Part shown: piece by piece, positions 1 through 6,449 of the stretch
Numbering within the stretch: position 1 is the first letter of the stretch
Layout of the letters: every line of letters begins with the position of its first letter
Origin: Rossellomorea aquimaris
Lineage (GTDB): Bacteria; Bacillota; Bacilli; Bacillales; Bacillaceae_B
Reading direction: 5' to 3'
DNA: 64,000 bases
Assembly (NCBI RefSeq): GCF_035590735.1
Contig: NZ_CP141595.1
Span: forward strand, 3,553,501-3,617,500
Translations under genes and position numbers: made by a program
The notes under the pieces: model-generated
The model's database searches: none
Told to the model about the DNA's origin: nothing
Seen by the model: only the letters and a program-made list of their open reading frames with translations

Positions 1-594
1 AGGTTGTCCGCTTCTTTCGCTCAGCTGGTGAATACTATGGGCGAACAGCTCTTTACCAGTTCCACTCTCCCCTCTGATCAGGATCGAAATGTCACTGGGG
101 GCGATCATTTGAGCTTTGTCCTTCAATTCATTCATTCCGGGTGATTCACCGATAATATCATTCAGTGTGTATTTCACACCGGTATTAATATCTTGAATGT
201 AACTTTGAATTTTAGACATCATGTTCTTTACGTGAGAACTCATTTGCATCCATTCACTCGTGTCACGGAAGATCACCGATCCAAATGCTCCTATCACCTT
301 GCCATCAACTCGAATCGGAATTCGATTGGCGATCATATAGTTTCCTTTTATATATTGAAGGTCTGCCACTTCCTCTTTGCCACTATTTGCAACAATATGC
401 ATTCGTGTGTTTTCGATGACGTTCGTCACATGTGATCCAATCGCTTTATTACGCTCAACCTCAAGAAAGCGACAGTAATTGTCATTTATATAAATAATCG
501 TGCCTTCATTATCAACAACGACCAACCATTCGAAAGCGTTCTCAAGAATGATTTCAATCATTTCGACGGATACCTTTTTTAATAAGCTGCTCAT
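1..594 (-). CDS. PAS-domain sigma-54-dependent transcriptional activator, C-terminal part beyond window
   Basis: The gene runs off the left edge, so only its first 198 codons are seen. Residues about 10-110 look like a PAS sensor domain (motifs around VVVDNEGTIIYIND). From about residue 145 the AAA+ domain of sigma-54 activators begins (DIIGESPGMNELKDKA), with Walker A GESGTGKE at about 175-182. The ATG at 594 is preceded by a good GGAGG-type site (about 603-609). Family knowledge: such proteins sense a metabolite through PAS and open sigma-54 promoters by ATP hydrolysis, as RocR or AcoR do. The target genes and the DNA-binding tail lie outside the window, so the regulon cannot be named. Confidence 0.9.
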   Translation of the reverse strand, partial: MSSLLKKVSVEMIEIILENAFEWLVVVDNEGTIIYINDNYCRFLEVERNKAIGSHVTNVIENTRMHIVANSGKEEVADLQYIKGNYMIANRIPIRVDGKVIGAFGSVIFRDTSEWMQMSSHVKNMMSKIQSYIQDINTGVKYTLNDIIGESPGMNELKDKAQMIAPSDISILIRGESGTGKELFAHSIHQLSERSGQP

Positions 595-768
595 TTACGT
601 TGCCTCCTCTGTTTTTGAAAGAGAACATATACATCTATAGTAGCACATACATTCACTGTCGTTGCGGAAATGAAAACGGCTTGCAAATCTTTCAATTACT
701 AGTAGGCAATCGGTTTAATTTATACGGAATTAGGGAAACTTCTTAACAATGAATGGAGGAATGAAAGG

Positions 769-1278
769 ATGAAAATCGCAGAACTGAAAATATTTTATTT
801 CGAAGACGATGGAATCATCCCGAACAACCCGGACCTGCCCGTACTCATCTACCGGAATGCACTTGATCATCCCCATGACGCCGAAGAGCTCTTCAACAGA
901 AATCAATGGCTCAATAGTTGGACAAATGGCATATATGATTACCACCATTACCATAGTAACGCACATGAAGTATTAGGGGTCATGGAAGGTGAGGCCACGG
1001 TTCAATTAGGTGGCGAAATGGGCGAGGAAGTGACGGTTCATAAAGGTGATGTGATCATCCTTCCAGCCGGGACCGGACATAAGAAATTATCCGCAAGTCC
1101 CGACTTTAAAGTCGCAGGTGCCTATCCGAACGGGGATGATTATAATTTAAAAAAAGGTTCATTACGAGAACGGCCAAGTGTTTTAATTGAAATTAAGAAC
1201 GTTCTGCGTCCATCATTGGACCCTGTGTTTGGAGATACGGGTCCACTCATAAAATATTGGCTCAAGAAAAAGGGTTAA
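769..1278 (+). CDS. yjlB: cupin-domain protein, YjlB family
   Basis: A 169-residue soluble protein with a single cupin fold. The first cupin motif is HHYHSNAHE at about residues 59-67 and the second contains GDVIILPAGTGH at about 93-104; His60, His62, Glu67 and His104 are the likely metal ligands. The sequence strongly resembles what I recall of B. subtilis YjlB. The substrate is unknown. The start ATG has GGAGG about 9 nt upstream. It stands alone, facing away from the sigma-54 regulator at 1-594 with about 175 nt between them, so that regulator might act here, but no -12/-24 promoter was confirmed. Confidence 0.85.
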   Translation: MKIAELKIFYFEDDGIIPNNPDLPVLIYRNALDHPHDAEELFNRNQWLNSWTNGIYDYHHYHSNAHEVLGVMEGEATVQLGGEMGEEVTVHKGDVIILPAGTGHKKLSASPDFKVAGAYPNGDDYNLKKGSLRERPSVLIEIKNVLRPSLDPVFGDTGPLIKYWLKKKG

Positions 1279-1424
1279 CCTAACGTTCTGCGTTCAATCG
1301 TTACGTATTTATTCGATTTTTTTCCCATTCCTATATTTCTATAGTAATGCTTCTTAGAAACGACTATCATTATTTCTAAAACTTCCTATAATCTAAGTGG
1401 TTAGATTATTTTTTTAAAATAGTC

Positions 1425-1453
1425 TTGTTTTCTTATAAGTCCTATGCTATTCT
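1425..1453 (+). promoter_or_regulatory. candidate sigma-A promoter for small RNA
   Basis: A TTGTTT box (1425-1430) and a TATTCT box (1448-1453) are separated by 17 nt and point at the structured, terminator-ended segment that follows. No reading frame lies between this promoter and the terminator. Confidence 0.45.
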
Positions 1454-1459
1454 ATTATA

Positions 1460-1583
1460 GCGATGAGCTGAATTGTGTAAGTCGGGGATCACGTCCTTGT
1501 GACAACAAACGATGTGGCGTTTGCTGATCTCTCGCCTCAATTTTTTGCAAGTGGGCTTCCGTAGGAAACGGGAGCCCTTTTTA
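1460..1583 (+). ncRNA. candidate small RNA ending in an intrinsic terminator
   Basis: The segment has a promoter-like pair just upstream, local stems (CAAACG/CGTTTG around 1506-1523, GATCA/TGATC enclosing it) and ends in a 10-bp hairpin (GGGCTTCCGT with ACGGGAGCCC, 1553-1577) followed by TTTTT. The stretch 1279-1590 has no convincing gene. It is separated from the next gene, which is convergent, by that gene's own terminator. I did not recognise the RNA family; it could also be a long 3' UTR of the cupin gene. Confidence 0.45.
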
Positions 1584-1590
1584 TATGGAA

Positions 1591-1620
1591 AAACCCCCAA
1601 TGAATTCTCATTGGGGGTTT
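1591..1620 (-). terminator. terminator of the MFS transporter gene
   Basis: AAACCCCCAATGA and its near-perfect complement form a hairpin; the sequence has A-runs and T-runs on both sides, so it could stop transcription from either direction. Confidence 0.8.
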
Positions 1621-1622
1621 CT

Positions 1623-2810
1623 TTATTGTTGAACCGATACGGAGACTGCGCTTTTCTTTTTCAACGGTCGGTCATATTGACTCGTAATGACTAATGAGAC
1701 CATAAAGAAAGCGATCAACGTCATAAACAGCACCTGCATGCTGAATACGTCCACTAATACTCCTCCGATAAACGGTCCGATCATTCTTCCTCCTGTCGCT
1801 GTACTGTTGACGATTCCCTGATAGAATCCTTCTCTCCCTTTTGGAGCAAGTGAGTTAGCAATGGTAGGAACAGCAGGCCATATGAGCATTTCACCGATTG
1901 TCAGAATGATCATCGCAATGGCAAACCATTGAAATTGATCGGCAATCGATGCCACTGCGAACGAAACCATGAAAATAATCGTCCCAATCATAATTTGAAG
2001 CTTTAAATTATGTTCAAAACGCTTGATGGCTTTTGACAAAAGTGGCTGTGCAAGCACAATCAATGCTCCATTTATCGTCCACAATAAGCTATATTGTTTC
2101 AAGGAAATATTGATCTCCTGGGTGTACGTTGCAATGGTGGACTGCCATTGAACATAGCCCATCCAGCATAATAAATAGGCAACACAAATGAAGAGCAAGG
2201 CCTTCAGTTTCGATTTATCCCTTATCACCTTAGACTCATTCAACACGGATGTTTGATGACCGTTAACTGAAATGTTTCGATAACCAAATAAGGCAATGAA
2301 GAAAAAGACGATATACATACTAAGGTTCGCTAAGAATATATAGTTAAAGGAAAATGAGGCGACGAACCCACCTAATGCGGCTCCAACGGCAACCCCAATA
2401 TTTTGCGCCACATAGACGGAATTGAATGCTTTCCGGCCACCTTCAGGCCATACCGAACCTGCCATGGCATACATGGAAGGAAAGACTATACCTGAGCCAA
2501 ATCCAACAATGGTCAAGAAGACCACATAGTGAGGCCAGCCATGCCAAATATTCATCCCGACAAGAGCAGTCAAGGTAATGGAAATCCCTACTAGTATCGA
2601 GCGGTATCCACCAAACTTATCAAAAAGTGTTCCCCCGATCAAATTTCCGATTACACTCGCTCCAGCGTTCATCATCAGCACAATTCCCGCTACAGACAGT
2701 GACTTCCCTAAATTCTCATGTAGATAAATTGTATTAAGAGGCCATAAAAAAGAGGCACCTGTCACATTCACCATCATTCCAATGACAAGCAACCATAATG
2801 ATTTGGGCAT
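1623..2810 (-). CDS. major facilitator superfamily transporter
   Basis: A 395-residue hydrophobic protein with about 12 membrane segments. The MFS motif A variant GGTLFDKFGGYRS sits at about residues 59-71, in the loop after the second helix, as expected. The family moves small molecules by proton antiport or uniport in the cytoplasmic membrane; the substrate is not evident. The longest frame starts at 2951, but the ATG at 2810 is preceded by a GGGGG-type ribosome binding site and gives a family-like N-terminus (MPKSLWLLVIG), so it is preferred. It resembles drug or sugar efflux permeases of the B. subtilis YttB/YfhI kind; a precise name is not justified. Confidence 0.88.
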   Translation of the reverse strand: MPKSLWLLVIGMMVNVTGASFLWPLNTIYLHENLGKSLSVAGIVLMMNAGASVIGNLIGGTLFDKFGGYRSILVGISITLTALVGMNIWHGWPHYVVFLTIVGFGSGIVFPSMYAMAGSVWPEGGRKAFNSVYVAQNIGVAVGAALGGFVASFSFNYIFLANLSMYIVFFFIALFGYRNISVNGHQTSVLNESKVIRDKSKLKALLFICVAYLLCWMGYVQWQSTIATYTQEINISLKQYSLLWTINGALIVLAQPLLSKAIKRFEHNLKLQIMIGTIIFMVSFAVASIADQFQWFAIAMIILTIGEMLIWPAVPTIANSLAPKGREGFYQGIVNSTATGGRMIGPFIGGVLVDVFSMQVLFMTLIAFFMVSLVITSQYDRPLKKKSAVSVSVQQ

Positions 2811-2923
2811 GATTCTGCCCCCTTTCCACCATTTTATTTCGAGTCCCAAAAGGATTTTACTCTTTTTTATGAAAGGGGGCAAGAATTTTTTTTCAAAATA
2901 GATGTCCTTTTTTACAACTAAAA

Positions 2924-2958
2924 AAACCAGGTGCATGTATTTAAAGAGCACCTGGTTT
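2924..2958 (-). terminator. terminator of the ytzC operon
   Basis: AAACCAGGTGC and GCACCTGGTTT pair as an 11-bp stem; on the minus strand the stem is followed by a T-run. It lies just after the small TTG-started gene. Confidence 0.85.
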
Positions 2959-2965
2959 CAGTCCA

Positions 2966-3130
2966 TTATTTTCCGTTATGATGATCGGATTTAACAGGCT
3001 GTCCCTGTTTTTCGTAACGCTTTTTCGCAGCTTTGACAGGATTGTTTTCCGCCCCGAATTCTGTATCTAAATTACGGAAATCACTGCGGGTCTTTTGTTC
3101 AGGGTTTTTTTTATCAGAACGTGTGGTCAA
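2966..3130 (-). CDS. small basic hydrophilic protein, 54 residues, TTG start coupled to ytzC
   Basis: This frame was found by reading downstream of ytzC. It starts with TTG at 3130, which overlaps the TGA stop of ytzC (TTGA), has a strong GGAGGT site at 3144-3139 inside the end of ytzC, and ends in TAA just before a strong terminator. The product begins MTTRSDKKNPEQKTRSDF and is rich in Lys, Arg, Asn and Gln, without hydrophobic segments, so it should be a soluble, possibly disordered protein. It looks like the short Bacillaceae proteins often left as hypothetical. The overlap and the Shine-Dalgarno sequence make translation likely; the function is unknown. Confidence 0.7.
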   Translation of the reverse strand: MTTRSDKKNPEQKTRSDFRNLDTEFGAENNPVKAAKKRYEKQGQPVKSDHHNGK

Positions 3131-3420
3131 TGTAATTTACCTCCTACTACATTTGGATCATGGTCTAACAAAATCATCTCATTTTGTAAGGCCTGAAGCT
3201 GAAGTCTCATGCGATGCAATTGTTCACGCTGTTGAGAGTTGGCGCTATTGGCCAAATGAGCCACATCATTCACCGCTTCCTCAAGCTGCTGCATGGCTTG
3301 AGTGTATTCCACATCATGGTAATGCTCTTGCTGTGTCCCTGATTTATATTGTTCTTGAGCGTAACGAATGGCATCTTCACACTTTTGAATGCATTCATCA
3401 ACCGAATTTCTTGTTGCCAT
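3127..3420 (-). CDS. ytzC: YtzC family protein (DUF2524)
   Basis: A 97-residue helical protein (MATRNSVDECIQKCEDAI...), with repeated Gln/Glu/Leu heptad-like spacing suggesting a helical hairpin or coiled coil. It matches my memory of B. subtilis YtzC, a member of DUF2524 with no known function; the same gene also sits beside ytqA in B. subtilis. The start ATG at 3420 is preceded by AAGGAGGT; the upstream in-frame extension to 3483 lacks one. It is the first gene of a two-gene unit with the small TTG gene. Confidence 0.85.
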   Translation of the reverse strand: MATRNSVDECIQKCEDAIRYAQEQYKSGTQQEHYHDVEYTQAMQQLEEAVNDVAHLANSANSQQREQLHRMRLQLQALQNEMILLDHDPNVVGGKLH

Positions 3421-3624
3421 TTCGACTACCTCCTTGACGTATAGAATAAAGAAGAGGAAGGTCCCATCCTTACTCTCCTCCACCTTAGTTTGAACCTGAT
3501 TGCCCGTTTCAGAAGTGGTAATCTTCGCCTATTTCTCTATGCAGCATACATTTGACCCCGTGTTCATGTTAAAATCTTTTTGAGCCATACATACTGTTTT
3601 TTTTTACACATTGAAACGTAGGAG

Positions 3625-4590
3625 GTGTTTGTCATCGAGACAAACCCATTTCCATATGCCACAGATTTAAAACGATATCATACGTGGAACTACCATTTAC
3701 GAAATCACTTTGGACATAAAGTCTTTAAAGTTGCACTGGATGGCGGCTTCGATTGCCCGAACCGGGACGGCACGGTTGCCCATGGAGGCTGTACCTTTTG
3801 CAGTGCTTCAGGCTCTGGGGACTTTGCCGGAAGCAGGGTCGACTCCTTAGAAAAGCAATTCAATGACATTAAAGGAAGAATGCACAAGAAGTGGAAAGAC
3901 GGTAAGTATATGGCGTATTTCCAAGCATTCACCAACACTCACGCACCTGTTGATGTGTTAAGAGAGAAATATGAATCAGTTCTCGAACAAGAGGGTGTTG
4001 TAGGTATTTCCATCGCTACCCGTCCGGATTGTCTTCCTGACGATGTAGTCGAATACTTAGCTGAATTGAACGAAAGAACCTATTTATGGGTAGAACTGGG
4101 CCTGCAAACCGTTCATGAAAAAACCGCCGCGTTGATCAATCGGGCCCACGATTATCAGTCCTATGTCGAAGGAGTCAATAAATTAAGAAAACACGGTATA
4201 CGTGTCTGTTCCCATATTATTAACGGACTTCCTCAAGAAGATGAAGAAATGATGATGGAAACGGCACGTGAAGTGGCCAAGCTTGATGTGCAGGGAATTA
4301 AAATCCACCTCTTGCATTTACTGAAAGGAACACCCATGGTAAAGCAATACGAAAAAGGACTACTCGACTTCATGGATTTCGATCATTACGTAAAATTGGT
4401 TTGCGATCAGCTGGAAGTCATTCCACCCGAAATGATCGTTCACCGCATTACGGGGGACGGACCTATCGCCTTGATGATCGGACCGATGTGGAGCGTGAAT
4501 AAATGGAGTGTATTGAACGCGATTGACGATGAACTTAAACGCCGGGACAGCTGGCAGGGAAAATACTTTAAAGTGGATGTGAAAGCATGA
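3625..4590 (+). CDS. ytqA: radical SAM protein YtqA (TIGR01212 family)
   Basis: About 321 residues. A cysteine motif near the N-terminus (C44, C56, C59 in CPNRDGT...GGCTFC) should bind the 4Fe-4S cluster that cleaves S-adenosylmethionine, with an Elp3/Hcp-like radical SAM barrel behind it. The gene is joined to the tRNA-modifying methyltransferase mnmM by an ATGA overlap, so a role with tRNA or a shared substrate is an inference. The start is uncertain: the only classical start, GTG at 3625, lies inside the GGAGG sequence (3621-3625), while the best-spaced codon is ATC at 3634, which gives METNPFPY, close to the usual family N-terminus. Confidence 0.9.
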   Translation: MFVIETNPFPYATDLKRYHTWNYHLRNHFGHKVFKVALDGGFDCPNRDGTVAHGGCTFCSASGSGDFAGSRVDSLEKQFNDIKGRMHKKWKDGKYMAYFQAFTNTHAPVDVLREKYESVLEQEGVVGISIATRPDCLPDDVVEYLAELNERTYLWVELGLQTVHEKTAALINRAHDYQSYVEGVNKLRKHGIRVCSHIINGLPQEDEEMMMETAREVAKLDVQGIKIHLLHLLKGTPMVKQYEKGLLDFMDFDHYVKLVCDQLEVIPPEMIVHRITGDGPIALMIGPMWSVNKWSVLNAIDDELKRRDSWQGKYFKVDVKA

Positions 4591-5159
4591 AATTAGATCG
4601 GATCTTACCTTTTGCGAGAGAGCTTCTGGAACGGGCTGTCAAACCAGGAGATATTACAATAGACGCAACACTCGGGAATGGACATGACACCTTATTCCTG
4701 GCTCGGTTAGTAGGAGAAAATGGCCGTGTATACGGTTTTGATATCCAAGAGGAAGCCATAGAAAACACGAAAGAACAGCTCATCACCCATGATCTTGCTC
4801 ACCGGGTGACACTCTTTCATCAAGGGCACGAGACAGTGATGAACGTCATCCCCCCCGTCCATCATGGGAAAGTGACCGGCGCAATCTTTAACCTTGGGTA
4901 CTTACCCGGCGGTGACAAGGAAATTGTCACCCGCCCGAAAACAACGATACTCGCCTTGAATCAAATCCTGGAAATGATGGCACCTGAAGGGATCCTCGTC
5001 CTTGTCATTTATCACGGACACCCGGAAGGAGCGGTAGAACGGGACTATATCCTCCGCTACGTGGAAAAACTGGACCAAAACTACGTCCACGTCCTTCGCT
5101 ATCAATTCATGAATCAGCTGAATAATCCTCCATTTATTGTTGCATTGGAGAAACGATAA
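4587..5159 (+). CDS. mnmM: tRNA (mnm5s2U34) methyltransferase MnmM (YtqB)
   Basis: A 190-residue class I SAM-dependent methyltransferase. Motif I is DATLGNGHDT at about residues 26-35, the acidic end of strand 2 is D52, and NLGYLPGGD at about 102-110 is the motif IV segment. YtqB of B. subtilis has been identified as MnmM, which methylates 5-aminomethyl-2-thiouridine at the wobble position of tRNA; assignment here rests on family resemblance. The ATG overlaps the ytqA stop codon (ATGA), so the two are translated together. Confidence 0.9.
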   Translation: MKLDRILPFARELLERAVKPGDITIDATLGNGHDTLFLARLVGENGRVYGFDIQEEAIENTKEQLITHDLAHRVTLFHQGHETVMNVIPPVHHGKVTGAIFNLGYLPGGDKEIVTRPKTTILALNQILEMMAPEGILVLVIYHGHPEGAVERDYILRYVEKLDQNYVHVLRYQFMNQLNNPPFIVALEKR

Positions 5160-5160
5160 A

Positions 5161-5285
5161 AAGAAAAGCGGAAGGGCTTTGCCCAGAGGCGACCAGCATA
5201 AGCTGAACTTGCCGAAAAGGCTGATTTTTGCCTTTTTGGTGAGTTCGGCTTATGACCTCGAGCCTCTAAGCCCTGCAGCTGGCCA
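5161..5285. repeat. repeat family A, copy 1 (imperfect palindromic extragenic element)
   Basis: About 125 bp between convergent genes. It begins around AAAAGCGGAAGGGCTTTG and ends around AAGCCCTGCAGCTGGCCA. The central part folds on CATAAG/CTTATG with inner arms GAACT/AGTTC. A second copy (about 26643-26768) has the same layout with compensating changes in the arms. No reading frame is shared. Confidence 0.75.
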
Positions 5286-5291
5286 AAAGAA

Positions 5292-5326
5292 AATAGGGAC
5301 GGACCTCGAAAAGGTCCGTCCCTATT
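5292..5326. terminator. bidirectional terminator with AGGGACGGACCT stem
   Basis: A near-perfect stem with a 4-5 nt loop (CGAAA) flanked by A and T runs, between convergent mnmM and the flavin oxidoreductase gene. The stem sequence recurs at 9133-9172 and 15353-15390. Confidence 0.85.
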
Positions 5327-5338
5327 TTTTCTATTTAT

Positions 5339-6334
5339 TTATAAAAGTTCTTTAGCAATTAATTCAAATGATTTGAGTTTATCTTGAAAGTCATGGGTGA
5401 TGCTGACGAGCATGATTTCATCTGTTTCGTATTGTTCACTGAGTGAAAGTAGTTGTTCTTTCACTTTTTTAGGATTTCCGACGACCATGCGTTTGCGATT
5501 TTCGCGCACTCTCATTTCTTCAAATGGGGTGTACTGATAAGCTGCCGCTTTTTCAGGACTTGGTGTCCCGTTTGAACGCATGCCTTGTTCAATCATTAAA
5601 ATCGCTAAGTCTATACTGGATGCGACTCTTTCTGCTTCTTCATCCGTTTCAGCACAGATGGCAAACACGGCTACGATGTTTTTCGGCTCCTTCAGGTAGT
5701 CTGAAGGAACAAAGTTATTTCTGTAAGCCTGGGTATATTGAGGACCGCCCTCTCCGTTAATAAATTGGGCAAAGGTATACGGTAATCCTTTTTGCGCCGC
5801 CAGCATCGCACTGGACGGACTTGAACCGAGCATCCATACTTCCGGCATCGTTTCAATCATCGGGGCTGCCGTTAATCCTTGATAGGGATGAGTATCCGGT
5901 AAAGAATCGGTTAAATACCCCAGCAGATCATCGATTTGTTCAGGATAACGATTGACGTCCCTCGGCTTCCCGTCGTGCAGGGCCATCGTCGCCATCGGCA
6001 TTCCGCCAGGTGCCCTCCCCAAACCTAAGTCAATTCGATTAGGATTCAACCCTTCAAGCAATCGGAAATTCTCCGCTACTTTGTATGAAGAGTAATGAGG
6101 AAGCATAACCCCTCCGGAACCGACACGAATTCTTGATGTATTCTGTGCCAGATGAGCGATCAAGACCTCCGGTGAGGAACCCGCAAGTCCCGTGGAGTCA
6201 TGATGCTCGGATACCCAAAAACGTTCGAATCCCAACTTCTCGGCATGTTGTGCTAATTGTACTGTATGATGTAAAGCCTCTTGTGGGCTCATTCCTTCTG
6301 AAATGGGTGATTGATCTAAAACACTTAGCTTCAA
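5339..6334 (-). CDS. LLM class flavin-dependent oxidoreductase (luciferase-like)
   Basis: About 331 residues of the bacterial luciferase-like monooxygenase fold, with the early SVLDQSPISEG segment, FWVSEHHD at about residues 40-47 and the typical GSGGVMLPHYS segment. These enzymes use reduced flavin from a partner reductase to oxygenate small organic compounds; the substrate is unknown. It resembles B. subtilis YceB. The first ATG (6343) is only 1-2 nt from GGAG, whereas TTG at 6334 has 9-10 nt spacing and gives MKLSVLDQSP, so TTG is preferred. It stands alone, convergent with mnmM. Confidence 0.85.
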   Translation of the reverse strand: MKLSVLDQSPISEGMSPQEALHHTVQLAQHAEKLGFERFWVSEHHDSTGLAGSSPEVLIAHLAQNTSRIRVGSGGVMLPHYSSYKVAENFRLLEGLNPNRIDLGLGRAPGGMPMATMALHDGKPRDVNRYPEQIDDLLGYLTDSLPDTHPYQGLTAAPMIETMPEVWMLGSSPSSAMLAAQKGLPYTFAQFINGEGGPQYTQAYRNNFVPSDYLKEPKNIVAVFAICAETDEEAERVASSIDLAILMIEQGMRSNGTPSPEKAAAYQYTPFEEMRVRENRKRMVVGNPKKVKEQLLSLSEQYETDEIMLVSITHDFQDKLKSFELIAKELL

Positions 6335-6406
6335 AATGGACATCTCCTTTAATTGATGTGAGTATTATTATCAATTCAGTAGTAAAAAATGTCCACTAAC
6401 ATGCTT

Positions 6407-6439
6407 AAAGGGTGACTGCCGAGATGGCAGTCACCCTTT
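6407..6439 (-). terminator. terminator of inhA
   Basis: AAAGGGTGACTGCC pairs with GGCAGTCACCCTTT around a short loop directly after the inhA stop codon. Confidence 0.9.
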
Positions 6440-6449
6440 GATGTTTGAA

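Noticed and set aside
3033-3437. 134-codon plus-strand frame opposite ytzC
   Set aside because: Antisense to ytzC and the small TTG gene, both of which have good ribosome sites.
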